A stretch of 64,000 bases of DNA. It comes from Prado023 sp963714995 (GTDB taxonomy: Bacteria; Actinomycetota; Actinomycetes; S36-B12; CAIYMF01). Within the stretch, counting starts at the first letter, position 1, and the number at the start of each line of letters is the position of its first letter. A program made the translations under genes and the position numbers. Positions 31,491 to 40,838 of this stretch are shown here, in pieces. The notes beneath the pieces were generated by a model, which saw nothing but the letters and a program-made list of their open reading frames with translations, made no database searches and was not told the DNA's origin. The DNA lies in contig CAVQQP010000006.1 of assembly GCA_963714995.1 (NCBI GenBank), forward strand, positions 157,792 through 221,791, given 5' to 3'.

Positions 31491-32066
31491 ATGGGACTCG
31501 ACGACTACGAGCAGGTGCTCGTCTCCTCGCGCGCGGAGTGGCGGGAGTGGCTCGAGGCCAACGCCGACACATCTCCGGGGATCTGGCTGGTCATGCCCCG
31601 GCGGGGCAACGATGATCCCGCGCCGACCTACGACGAGGTCGTGGAGGAGGCGCTGTGCTTCGGCTGGATCGACTCCACGGTCCGGACCCGGGACGAGCGG
31701 GTCGCGCTGCAGCTGCTCACCCCGCGCAAGCCGAGCTCGACCTGGTCGGCGAGCAACAAGGAGCGGCTGGCCCGGCTCATCCCGGCCGGATTGATGACCG
31801 AGCGGGGGCTGCGGGTCGTCGACGCGGCGAAGGCCAACGGCTCGTGGGAGATCCTCGACTCGGTCGAGCGCCTCGAGGTCCCCGACGATCTGGCAGTGGC
31901 ACTCGATGCCGACCCCGCGGCCCGCGCGTACTTCGACGGGATGCCGCCGGGCGTCCGCAAGCAGAACCTGTTCTTCGTGATCAGTGCGAAGCGGCCCGAG
32001 ACCCGTGCCGCCCGGATCGCGAAGATCGTGACCGCCGCACGGGAGGGTCGCCGCGCAGTCGGCTGA
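31491..32066 (+). CDS. YdeI/OmpD-associated family protein
   Basis: A 191-aa cytoplasmic protein. It begins EQVLVSSRAEWREWLEANAD and has SPGIWLVMPRR, TYDEVVEEALCFGWIDSTVR, LLTPRKPSSTWSASNKERL and YFDGMPPGVRKQNLFFVISAKRPETRAARI. These match the YdeI family, for which the function is unsettled; E. coli YdeI is linked to stress and polymyxin tolerance. I start at ATG 31491; a short upstream extension from 31473 is possible. It is a single gene lying between two repeat elements, in the accessory stretch separating purL from purF. Confidence 0.82.
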   Translation: MGLDDYEQVLVSSRAEWREWLEANADTSPGIWLVMPRRGNDDPAPTYDEVVEEALCFGWIDSTVRTRDERVALQLLTPRKPSSTWSASNKERLARLIPAGLMTERGLRVVDAAKANGSWEILDSVERLEVPDDLAVALDADPAARAYFDGMPPGVRKQNLFFVISAKRPETRAARIAKIVTAAREGRRAVG

Positions 32067-32135
32067 GCGCGCGCAAGCCCGCCCCGTGCGCCCCCCGAGC
32101 GCCCGTCGCGTGCCTCTGCCACCGAATCCCGATCC

Positions 32136-32193
32136 GCTTCCCATTGCAGCATCTGCTTCCCGAATTCCGGAAGCAGATTCGCACTGGGGAAGC
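32136..32193. repeat. 58-nt hairpin element, copy 1
   Basis: Outer arms GCTTCCC (32136-32142) and GGGAAGC (32187-32193) and inner arms ATCTGCTTCC (32151-32160) and GGAAGCAGAT (32169-32178) make a two-step hairpin. A second element with exactly the same length and arm positions lies at 33232-33289, on the other side of the nuclease gene. This copy is 30 nt past that gene's stop and may also end its transcript. Confidence 0.75.
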
Positions 32194-32223
32194 ACCCTCA
32201 CCGCCTCGGGTGCTCGCAGCACA

Positions 32224-33138
32224 TCACGCCAGTGGACGACGCAGGGCGATCCGGCGGAGGGCCTGCAGGATGCGCTCGCGAAGGACTGCCTCATCCCACA
32301 GGTCGGACCATGTGATGTGCAGGACCTCGTACCCGGCCTCGACGATCCGGTCGTGGCGGCGCTTCTCCCTCCACATCGCCGTTTCCACATCCCCGCTGAG
32401 GCCGTACTTGGCCTTGCCGTCGAACTCGACGACGAGGCGGTCGTCGACGAGGAAGTCGACTCGGGGCACGCCTTCCACGTCGACGAGAACGACCTGTTCA
32501 CGCACCGCCAGGCCCATTCGCCGGAGGCGAAGCCTTAGCAGGCTCTCCCCGGGGCTCTCCGCTAGGTGGCTGGTGTGCGCAGGGAGCGCCCGGGCCATCG
32601 CGGCCCCCGTCACGTCGCGCACCTGCGCGGCATGGATCTCGAGATCCACAGGGTCGACCAGGTCCCGCCGGATCGCGGCGTCGGCAGCCACGACCCCCCA
32701 GTCGAGCCCGAGGATTCGTGTGCTGTCCAGCAAAGTCAGCAGTGGGTCGGTGACCGGGATCCCGCCGCGATCGGCGGTACGGTCGGCAGCGACCGGGCCT
32801 GCGTGCATGCGGTACCACCGCCTCGACTTCGGTCGTCCCGCGCGGCCGGCCGTCCGTGTCACATGGACCATCGTCAGCTGGGTGGCCAGAGTCGGAAGGT
32901 GCCACAGAGCCAGGGCTGTCGCGTGGCTGGCCACCACCGCATCAAGGCGTTCGAGCACGGCCTCAGCCCGCACCCGATGGGCGGCCTCGGCGGAAAGGTC
33001 TGCGAGGTCAGCGTAGGTGCCGGGAGCCACCGCGGTCAGCTTGTTGGTCAGCCGGCGGAACTCGTACGCAGCGACTCCCATCTGTCGGAGGTCCCGAAAC
33101 CTGACCAGTTCAGCCCGACTCTGGGGAAGTTCGTCCAC
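32224..33138 (-). CDS. DUF559-type (Vsr-like) nuclease-domain protein
   Basis: A 304-aa protein. The N-terminal and middle parts (AHRVRAEAVLERLDAVVASH, ALALWHLP, then VTDPLLTLLDSTRILGLDW) resemble AbiEi-like / DUF559 proteins common in actinobacteria. The C-terminus is a PD-(D/E)XK-like Vsr fold: SLLRLRLRRMGL, GVPRVDFLVDDRLVVEFDGKAKY, and HDRIVEAGYEVLHITWSDL. The D and the E-x-D of the active site are present. The likely start is GTG 33138. It is transcribed alone and bracketed by two matching hairpins, which suggests acquisition as a unit. A role in DNA repair or defence is only inferred. Confidence 0.78.
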   Translation of the reverse strand: MDELPQSRAELVRFRDLRQMGVAAYEFRRLTNKLTAVAPGTYADLADLSAEAAHRVRAEAVLERLDAVVASHATALALWHLPTLATQLTMVHVTRTAGRAGRPKSRRWYRMHAGPVAADRTADRGGIPVTDPLLTLLDSTRILGLDWGVVAADAAIRRDLVDPVDLEIHAAQVRDVTGAAMARALPAHTSHLAESPGESLLRLRLRRMGLAVREQVVLVDVEGVPRVDFLVDDRLVVEFDGKAKYGLSGDVETAMWREKRRHDRIVEAGYEVLHITWSDLWDEAVLRERILQALRRIALRRPLA

Positions 33139-33231
33139 CGCGGCATCATCGTTGGGTGATCCGGTTCCGGACCCTCTCCCCGCGCGATCTGTGGACGAAG
33201 GGTGCCGCTCGGCCCGCTGTCCCCCACAGAT

Positions 33232-33289
33232 GCTTCCCTTTGGCGGATCTGCTTCCCAAATTCCGGAAGCAGATCTGCCGAAGGGAAGC
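33232..33289. repeat. 58-nt hairpin element, copy 2
   Basis: Same architecture as the copy at 32136: outer GCTTCCC (33232-33238) and GGGAAGC (33283-33289), inner ATCTGCTTCC (33247-33256) and GGAAGCAGAT (33265-33274). The bases between the arms differ, but GGC and GCC still pair here where copy 1 has GC and GC, so the structure is conserved. It lies 94 nt upstream of the nuclease gene start. Confidence 0.75.
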
Positions 33290-33373
33290 GTCTGCTGACG
33301 GGAGGGGGGCCGGGAGGGGGGAGGCGGGAGCGGCGGGAGGCGGGGGGCGGGTCGGGGGTCGGTGCGCACCTGA

Positions 33374-33379
33374 TAGGAC
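33374..33379 (+). promoter_or_regulatory. -10 box for leaderless TSUP gene
   Basis: TGATAGGAC contains an extended -10 (TAGGAC) 7 nt before the GTG at 33387, with no ribosome binding site between. Confidence 0.5.
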
Positions 33380-33386
33380 TCGCCCT

Positions 33387-34088
33387 GTGGAACCGCTGGT
33401 TGTCGTCGCCGTCGCGGGGGTCGCCCTCGGTGGCCTGGCCCAGTCGGTCACGGGGCTGGGGTTCGCGCTCGTGGCGGCCCCGGCGCTGATCGCCGTCCTG
33501 GGTCCGCGCCAGGGGGTCGGCGTGGTGGTCCTTCTCGGGACGCTGGCCTCCGTGCTGCCGTTGATGAGCCACTGGCGGCGCGTCCGGGTGCGCGACACCG
33601 CGACGCTGCTGGTCCCCACGCTGCTGGCCACCCCGGTGGTGGCCGCCCTGCTCAGGGGCATGGACACCGCCACGGTGGCCGTGGGCGCCGGCGTCGCCGT
33701 CCTGGTCGGGGTCGCTGCGCTCTGGCGCGGCTTCACCTGGGATCGGCTCGTGTCCGTCCCCGGGGCTGTCGGGACCGGGATCACCAGCGCCGCGCTCAAC
33801 GTGATCGGAGGGGTGGGCGGTCCGCCCGTCGGGCTCTACGCGGCGAACGCCGGCTGGGATCCACCGGAGTCGCGCGCCAGCCTGCAGGCGTTCTTCCTGG
33901 TGCAGGGGGTCGCCACCGTCGCGGTCGTCGGGCTGACCTGGCCGGACGCGTGGATGGTCGGTGCCCTCGTCATCGGGACCCTGACGGGGATGTGGCTCGC
34001 GCCCCGGATCCCCGAGCACGCCGCCCGGCTCGCGGTCCTGGGGGTGGCGGCCTTCGGCGGTGTCGCCCTGATCCTGGGGAACCTGTAG
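33387..34088 (+). CDS. TSUP (TauE/SafE) family membrane transporter
   Basis: A 233-aa polytopic membrane protein. It has the N-terminal VAVAGVALGGLAQSVTGLGFALVAAPAL motif region, typical of the TSUP family (sulfite/taurine exporters and similar anion carriers), and a second repeat around GTGITSAALNVIGGVGGPPVGLY. About seven or eight helices are predicted by eye. The length is near the small end for the family. The substrate cannot be told from sequence; no sulfur-metabolism gene is adjacent. The GTG start has a good -10 box 7 nt upstream. It converges on the sterol-carrier-type gene. Confidence 0.83.
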   Translation: MEPLVVVAVAGVALGGLAQSVTGLGFALVAAPALIAVLGPRQGVGVVVLLGTLASVLPLMSHWRRVRVRDTATLLVPTLLATPVVAALLRGMDTATVAVGAGVAVLVGVAALWRGFTWDRLVSVPGAVGTGITSAALNVIGGVGGPPVGLYAANAGWDPPESRASLQAFFLVQGVATVAVVGLTWPDAWMVGALVIGTLTGMWLAPRIPEHAARLAVLGVAAFGGVALILGNL

Positions 34089-34107
34089 CCGTCCGCAGCC
34101 CGCAGGG

Positions 34108-34482
34108 TCAGAGCGTGACCAGGGGCAGCCAGGAGGTGAGGTCCGCGCGCTCGCCGCTGGCCCGGATCCGTCCGGCGGCCTTCGCCTGCGCCCAGGCGAG
34201 CGACCCGGTGGCCAGCTCCAGCCAGGTCCCCGGGTCCATCTCGACGACGGCCGAGGGGGTTCCCCGCCGGTGCACCGGGCCCGGGATGGCCTGCACCGCC
34301 GCGAACGGCGGGATCCGGACCTCCACGGAATGACCGGGGGCGCGGTCGGTCAGGACCTGGAGGGTGTAGCGGACGGCCAGGCGCTGCGTGGGGCGCTCCG
34401 CCGGATCCCCCGCCCCGCCGGAGTCGACGCACGCCCGGACAGCGGCACGGCCCTCCGCGTCGGTGATCCGGGGACGTGCCAT
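34108..34482 (-). CDS. Sterol carrier (SCP2-like) family protein
   Basis: A 124-aa protein read from ATG 34482. It contains VRYTLQVLTDRAPGHSVEVRIPPFAAVQAI followed by AVVEMDPGTWLELATGSLAWAQAKAAGRIRASG and ends LTSWLPLV. This matches the small actinobacterial bacterial-SCP-ortholog family. Homologues lie near purL and purF in mycobacteria and other actinobacteria, so the position here supports the call. A lipid or hydrophobic ligand is suspected from the fold; no reaction is known. The EamA-type transporter gene lies 30 bp upstream on the same strand and may be cotranscribed. Confidence 0.75.
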   Translation of the reverse strand: MARPRITDAEGRAAVRACVDSGGAGDPAERPTQRLAVRYTLQVLTDRAPGHSVEVRIPPFAAVQAIPGPVHRRGTPSAVVEMDPGTWLELATGSLAWAQAKAAGRIRASGERADLTSWLPLVTL

Positions 34483-34512
34483 GCCCCCATTCTCCCGACG
34501 GGCACCGCCGCC

Positions 34513-35406
34513 TCACAGCACCGGGATCGGCTCCGGCTCCTCGGACGGGCTCCGGCTGGCCAGCGCGCCCTGGAGGAACAGCCCGCCGAGGATCACCAGC
34601 ACGCCGATGACCTCCACCGCCACCAGCGTCTCCCCGAGCACCACCACCCCGAGGACCGTGGCGACCACCGGGTCGGTGAGCATCAGGGTGGTTGCCGGCC
34701 CCGGGGTCAGGGTGCGCATCCCCCGGGTGAGCAGGACGTTGGCCAGGCCCATGGTGGCCACGCCGAGGTAGAGGGCCATCGCGGCCCCGGAGGGCGTCGA
34801 GATCCACCCCAACGGCTGAACGGCGAGCAGCGGAAGCAGCAGCAGGCCGCCCAGGGCGAAGCTGCCGGTCGGCACCTCCAGGGCCCCCACCCCTCGATCG
34901 AGCTGGATCCGGGCCGCCACGTTGTACCCGGCGATGCACAGGCCGGCCCCGAGGGCCAGCAGGAACCCGACGGCGCTGTCCCCCGAGATCCCGGGACCGG
35001 TGAGCAGGCCGAGCCCGACGAGGCACACGACGGTGGCCACCACCCAGCCGATCGTCGGTCGGTGCCGCAGCACGGCCCAGCCGAGGAGGCCGGCGAACAG
35101 CGGTGCGCTGCCCACCGCGACGAGGGTCCCCAGGGCCACCCCGGCCCGGCTGACCCCGGCGAAGAAGAAGAGCTGGTAGGCACCGGCCGTGCTCGCGGTG
35201 ACGATCATCGCGGGGGTGCGCCACAGCGGAATGAGCCGTCGGGGTGACGATCCGAGCAGGGGCATGGCGATCAGCAGGGCGAGGGCGCCGACCACGATCC
35301 GGATGATCCCGACGCCGAGCGGGGTGCTTCCCTCGGGCCCCAGGGCCTGTGCTGTGCCCGCGGTCCCGAACAGCGCACCGGCCGCGACCACGAGCAGGAC
35401 GGGCAT
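34513..35406 (-). CDS. EamA/DMT-superfamily permease
   Basis: A 297-aa protein with about ten hydrophobic helices arranged as two EamA repeats. The first begins LLVVAAGALFGTAGTAQALG and the second near GFLLALGAGLCIAGYNVAARI, with the typical end of each repeat at LAVLRHRP-type and VLGETLVAVEVIGVLVILGG segments. DMT permeases export amino acids, nucleobases or other metabolites. Because it lies between the purine genes, a nucleobase or nucleoside is conceivable, but nothing in the sequence shows it. It is divergent from purF, separated by 84 bp that hold the purF promoter. Confidence 0.83.
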   Translation of the reverse strand: MPVLLVVAAGALFGTAGTAQALGPEGSTPLGVGIIRIVVGALALLIAMPLLGSSPRRLIPLWRTPAMIVTASTAGAYQLFFFAGVSRAGVALGTLVAVGSAPLFAGLLGWAVLRHRPTIGWVVATVVCLVGLGLLTGPGISGDSAVGFLLALGAGLCIAGYNVAARIQLDRGVGALEVPTGSFALGGLLLLPLLAVQPLGWISTPSGAAMALYLGVATMGLANVLLTRGMRTLTPGPATTLMLTDPVVATVLGVVVLGETLVAVEVIGVLVILGGLFLQGALASRSPSEEPEPIPVL

Positions 35407-35478
35407 CCGGGCGGCGGGCACGGGACCCGAGGCTACGCCCACCGGGCCGCGACGTTCACCGGACCCGACCCGGGCACC

Positions 35479-35484
35479 TAGACT
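35479..35484 (+). promoter_or_regulatory. -10 box for leaderless purF
   Basis: TAGACT exactly 6 nt before the purF GTG, with no ribosome binding site between. Transcription should start at or next to the start codon. Confidence 0.6.
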
Positions 35485-35490
35485 GCACCC

Positions 35491-36974
35491 GTGCCGCGCG
35501 GCGATGGGATGCTCACCCACGAACTCGACCCTCACGACCAGGGGCCGCAGGACGCGTGCGGCGTGTTCGGGGTGTGGGCGCGCGACGAGGAGGTCGCCAA
35601 GCTCACCTACTTCGGCCTCTACGCGCTGCAGCACCGGGGCCAGGAGTCCGCCGGAATGGCCGTCAGCGACGGCCACCAGATCATGGTCTACAAGGAGATG
35701 GGCCTGGTCTCCCAGGTCTTCACCGAGGGCGTGCTCGCCTCGCTGCAGGGGCACGTGGCCATCGGCCACTGCCGGTACTCGACGACCGGGTCCAGCGTCT
35801 GGGAGAACGCCCAGCCGACGTTCCGCTCCACGGCCACCGGTCACCTGGCCCTGGGCCACAACGGCAACCTGACCAACACCCACGAGCTGGCGGTCCGCGT
35901 CGCCGATGCCGAGTCCCGGTCCGGCGCCCTGCCCCTGGGCACCCTCATGCACTCCACCTCCGACACCGAGCTGCTCAGCGCGCTGCTGGCCGCGCACCAG
36001 GGCGAGTCGATGCTCAGCGCCGCCGTCGATGAGCTGCCGCACGTGCGCGGGGCGTTCAGCCTGGTCTTCATGGACGACAACACCCTCTACGCCGCGCGGG
36101 ACCCGCAGGGCATCCGTCCGCTGGTGATCGGCCAGTTGGAGCGCGGCGGCTGGGTCGTCGCCTCGGAGTCCGCGGCCCTGGACATCGTCGGTGCGACCTT
36201 CGTGCGCGAGGTCGAGCCCGGAGAGGTCATCGCGATCGACGAGCGGGGGCTTCGCAGCGACCGGTTCGCCCCCGCCGAGCCGAAGGGCTGCCTGTTCGAG
36301 TTCGTCTACCTGGCCCGGCCGGACACCCGGATCTCCGATCGCAGCGTGCACGCCACGCGCGTGGAGATCGGCCGGACCCTGTACCGCGAGCACCCGGTCG
36401 AGGCCGACCTGGTCATCCCGACGCCCGAGTCGGGGACCCCGGCCGCGGTCGGCTACGCCCAGGCCAGCGGCATCCCGTTCGCGCAGGGCCTGGTGAAGAA
36501 CGCCTACGTCGGACGCACCTTCATCCAGCCCTCCCAGACGATCCGGCAGCTGGGGATCCGGCTGAAGCTGAACCCGCTGCGCGACGTCATCGAGGGCAAG
36601 CGCCTGGTGGTCGTCGACGACTCGATCGTGCGGGGCAACACCCAGCGGGCGATCGTCCGGATGCTGCGCGAGTCCGGGGCTGCCGAGGTGCACGTGCGGA
36701 TCTCCAGCCCGCCGGTGCTGTGGCCGTGCTTCTACGGGATCGACTTCGCGACGCGCACGGAGCTCATCGCCAACGACCGGACGGTGGAGCAGATCCGCGC
36801 CTCCCTGGGCGCGGACTCCCTCGGGTACGTCTCGCTGGAGGGCCTCACGGCCGCGACGAGCCTCGGGGCGAGCAACCTGTGCCGTGCGTGCTTCGACGGC
36901 GTGTACCCGATCGCCCTGCCCGAGCCCGAGCTCCTGGGCAAGTACCTGCTGGAGGCCGAGGAGGTGTCAGCCCC

Positions 36975-36978
<4 letters not shown>
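35491..36978 (+). CDS. purF: Amidophosphoribosyltransferase
   Basis: First committed step of purine synthesis: PRPP plus glutamine to phosphoribosylamine. The 22-residue propeptide ends before the catalytic Cys23 (DACGVFGVW). The Ntn glutaminase domain includes HCRYSTTGSSVWENAQP and GHNGNLTN. The PRTase motif RLVVVDDSIVRGNTQ lies near residue 372. Cysteines at GCLFEF, WPCFYG and NLCRACFDG are placed like the Fe-S cluster ligands of B. subtilis-type PurF. Full length (495 aa). purM starts inside its stop codon. Confidence 0.97.
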
Positions 36979-38102
<1,124 letters not shown>

Positions 38103-38196
38103 GACAGCCGTCGTCAGTGCCGCGCGCACCCTGAAGCCCTCGGCCCGTATCGCTGGCCCTGTCAGGCGCAGGTGCCAGCTCGCGTGCTCGTCGCGA

Positions 38197-38412
<216 letters not shown>

Positions 38413-38475
38413 GGCTCGACCCCCTCCTCCGGTGCGTTCCCGGGCGGTGCGTGTGCTCCGGCGTGACACGTCATC

Positions 38476-38498
38476 CACGCCTGCCTGCAGGAGGCGTG
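38476..38498. promoter_or_regulatory. Palindrome in the DUF3073-bldC gap
   Basis: The 317-bp gap between the divergent DUF3073 and bldC genes contains CACGCCT (38476-38482) and AGGCGTG (38492-38498) around a CCTGCAGG core. It lies about 65 bp upstream of the DUF3073 start and may be a regulator site. I see no other gene in the gap. Confidence 0.35.
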
Positions 38499-38704
38499 AT
38501 CGGGGACATACTACCCGGACGCGGGTGCACGTGCCCGTCTCATCGCCCTGATGCCCGGTGGCATGTGTCGCCGGATCGATCGGCGCCGCACGGCGTGGCG
38601 TTCCGGGGTGTGGCAGGAATGCTCTGCCAAAATGTCCTCCCCGTGTTGATGAGGCGTGGGTCTCGGTGTCATGCTCAGGGCAGATGCCCGTTTGAGTACG
38701 TTCT

Positions 38705-38716
38705 GTGAACTATCAC
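38705..38716. promoter_or_regulatory. BldD-like site in front of bldC
   Basis: GTGA-ACTA-TCAC, 14 bp before the bldC ATG and next to its ribosome binding site (GAGGAG). BldD sites are described as AGTGA and TCACC halves with a variable spacer, and bldC is, as I recall, a BldD target in Streptomyces. The match is short, so chance cannot be excluded. Confidence 0.35.
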
Positions 38717-38729
38717 CGAGGAGTCCGCA

Positions 38730-38957
38730 ATGGCTGCACGACAGCAGGAAGTGGAACCGCTGCTCACGCCCGCTGAGGTTGCAGCGCTGTTCCGCGTCGA
38801 TCCCAAGACGGTGACCCGGTGGGCGAACTCCGGGAAGCTGACGTCGATCCGCACCCTCGGTGGGCACCGGCGCTACCTCGAGAGCGAGGTCCGCGGCCTG
38901 TTGGAGAGCATCCCCGCGCCCCGCAACGGCATGTCGGAGGAGACCCCCGCCGGGTAG
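38730..38957 (+). CDS. bldC: BldC-type MerR-like transcription regulator
   Basis: A 75-aa DNA-binding protein with a single winged-helix domain: LLTPAEVAALFRVDPKTVTRWANSGKLTSIRTLGGHRRYLESEVRGLL. It has no ligand-binding domain. BldC binds direct repeats cooperatively and controls developmental and metabolic timing in Streptomyces; homologues are widespread in non-sporulating actinobacteria too. The place downstream of purF-purM-DUF3073 supports the identification. GAGGAG lies 8 nt before the ATG. A possible BldD site overlaps the leader. Confidence 0.93.
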   Translation: MAARQQEVEPLLTPAEVAALFRVDPKTVTRWANSGKLTSIRTLGGHRRYLESEVRGLLESIPAPRNGMSEETPAG

Positions 38958-39009
38958 CTGACTGCGCCAGGACGTCGATCGAGCATCTTCCGTGCGCCGA
39001 CTTGGCGCG

Positions 39010-40377
39010 TCACCGGGTGGCCCCCGTCACCAGCCACGCACTTCCGCGCACCCGCCACAGGAACGCCGCGCCGCGCGCCAGCATGAACACCGTGAGCGCC
39101 CACCACAGTGACGTGACGCTGCCCTGCGCATGCAGGACCCACCAGGCCGCCGGCGCGAATGCTGCGAGGGCCAGTACCTGGGCCCACACCAGGAACCGGG
39201 CGTCCCCTGCGCCGAGCAGCACGCCGTCGAGGACGAAGACCACGCCGGCCAGCGGCTGCTGGAGTGCCACGACCACGAGGGCGGACGCGACCATCGCCTG
39301 GACCACCTGGTCGTCACCGAAGAGCCCGGGCACCCAGGTGCGGGCGACGAGGACGACGCCCATGAGGATCACCCCGAGCCACACCCCCCAGCGGGTCATC
39401 TGCCAGGTCACGGCTCGAGCGGTCCCCACGGAGCCCGCCCCCAGGTGGCGGCCGAGCAGTGCCTGGCCGGCGATCGCCAGCGCATCCATGCCCAGGGCGA
39501 GCAGGTACCAGATCGTGAACGTCACGTAGTAGGCGGCGAGCTCGGCGTCCCCGAGGCGAGCGGCCACGACGACGGACAGCACGAACACCGCGCGCAGGGC
39601 GACAGTGCGCCAGAACAGGGGGATCGACCCGCGGGCGGCCACGAGCACTCCTGATCGGCTGGGACGCAGGGATGCACCGTGCCGGCGCGCCCGCCGCGCC
39701 AGCGCACCGAGGAACAGGCCCGCGGCCAGGGCCTCGGCGACGACCGTGGCCCACGCCGATCCGGTGATCCCCCATCGGGCGACCAGCACCAGGTAGGCAG
39801 CCAGCGCGAGGTTCGTGCCCACCGCCGCGAGGGTGACCCACAGGGTCGTGGCCGTGTCCTGCAGCCCGCGCAGCACGCCGATCGCGGCCATGGCTGCCAG
39901 CGCGAAGGGGAAGGCCAGGCTGATCGTGCGCAAGTAGGCCAGTGCCTCGGGGGTGGTGGCCGGGGAGGTGCCGATCCACGCCAGGAGCTGGGGACCCAGC
40001 AACCACGTCCCGGCAGTCGCGGCGAGGCCGAGCCCCAAGCCCAGGGCCACGCCCTCGATGCCGTCGGTGATCCCGGCGGCGACCTGCCCGGCGCCCACCC
40101 GTCGGGCGACCACGGCCGTGGTCCCGTAGGCCAGGAAGATGGCCAGCCCCGTGACCGTCGTGAACACCTGGGCGCCCGCCCCCAGCGCCGCCAGCGAGGT
40201 GGTTCCGAGCGTCGCCACGATGGCGGCGTCGATGAGCGTGAACAGCGGCTGGGCCACCAGGGCGCCGAATGCGGGGACGGCCAGCCGCAGGATCTCGCCG
40301 GCGGAGGTGCGTGCGGCCGTGGGGGAGACGGACGAGTGCAACCCAGTCGGATCCGGGAGTGCGGGTTCCGCGGCCAC
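39010..40377 (-). CDS. MATE family efflux transporter
   Basis: A 455-aa protein with about 12 membrane helices. It begins GEILRLAVPAFGALVAQPLFTLIDAAIVATLG, typical of the DinF-like branch of MATE drug/organic cation exporters that use Na+ or H+ gradients. The second half repeats the fold (SGVLVAARGSIPLFWRTVALRAVFVLSV). The start GTG 40377 has TAGCGT 7 nt upstream on the minus strand, so the transcript is probably leaderless. The exported compound is unknown; no biosynthetic cluster is adjacent. Confidence 0.88.
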   Translation of the reverse strand: MAAEPALPDPTGLHSSVSPTAARTSAGEILRLAVPAFGALVAQPLFTLIDAAIVATLGTTSLAALGAGAQVFTTVTGLAIFLAYGTTAVVARRVGAGQVAAGITDGIEGVALGLGLGLAATAGTWLLGPQLLAWIGTSPATTPEALAYLRTISLAFPFALAAMAAIGVLRGLQDTATTLWVTLAAVGTNLALAAYLVLVARWGITGSAWATVVAEALAAGLFLGALARRARRHGASLRPSRSGVLVAARGSIPLFWRTVALRAVFVLSVVVAARLGDAELAAYYVTFTIWYLLALGMDALAIAGQALLGRHLGAGSVGTARAVTWQMTRWGVWLGVILMGVVLVARTWVPGLFGDDQVVQAMVASALVVVALQQPLAGVVFVLDGVLLGAGDARFLVWAQVLALAAFAPAAWWVLHAQGSVTSLWWALTVFMLARGAAFLWRVRGSAWLVTGATR

Positions 40378-40414
40378 GGCGGTGACGCTACCCGACCGCG
40401 TGTGCGCGCAGGAC

Positions 40415-40639
40415 CTACGGCTGGATCGCCCGCGAGAGGTCGACGATGCCTGTGAAGTCGGCGTCGCTGAGCGCCAGGTAGCCCCATGCAGCCAGGATCA
40501 GGACGACGAGCAGGCCGATCAGGGCGCCGAGCGCGTAGGGCAGCCATGGGTGATTCGGGGCCGCCGGGACTGCGTGCGCGGCCGGATCCGTCGGGACAAC
40601 CGCATTGGTACTGGTGGCTTGTGGCAGGGTCGTGATCAT
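40415..40639 (-). CDS. Small single-pass membrane protein, hypothetical
   Basis: A 74-aa protein from ATG 40639 with AGAGGGGTGG upstream as a plausible ribosome binding site. A Pro/Ala/Thr-rich N-terminus is followed by one transmembrane helix (YALGALIGLLVVLILAAWGYLAL, about residues 34-56) and a short tail ending DLSRAIQP. I recognise no family. It lies 37 bp upstream of the MATE gene on the same strand but the MATE gene appears to have its own promoter. The 199 bp between it and the sensor kinase gene shows no further gene. Confidence 0.55.
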   Translation of the reverse strand: MITTLPQATSTNAVVPTDPAAHAVPAAPNHPWLPYALGALIGLLVVLILAAWGYLALSDADFTGIVDLSRAIQP

Positions 40640-40838
40640 CGAGGACCACCCCTCTTCGCTATCCCTTCCGATTCCGGTGTACCACCCGATCGCCCGGGAG
40701 GTCAGGGCCGAAGGACCGGAGTTCCACCCCCAGGACAGGAGGTGATCGAGCGACGCGAGAGTGTCCCAGCCGCTGGGGCGCCGGGTGTGCGGGGATCCCC
40801 TCCGCGGCTTCGGCCTGCCGATCGCTGCGGTGGGTGCG

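Noticed and set aside
36720..36974. N-terminal extension of purM into purF
   Set aside because: The extra residues are a shadow of purF, and GTG 36975 gives a standard GTGA overlap.
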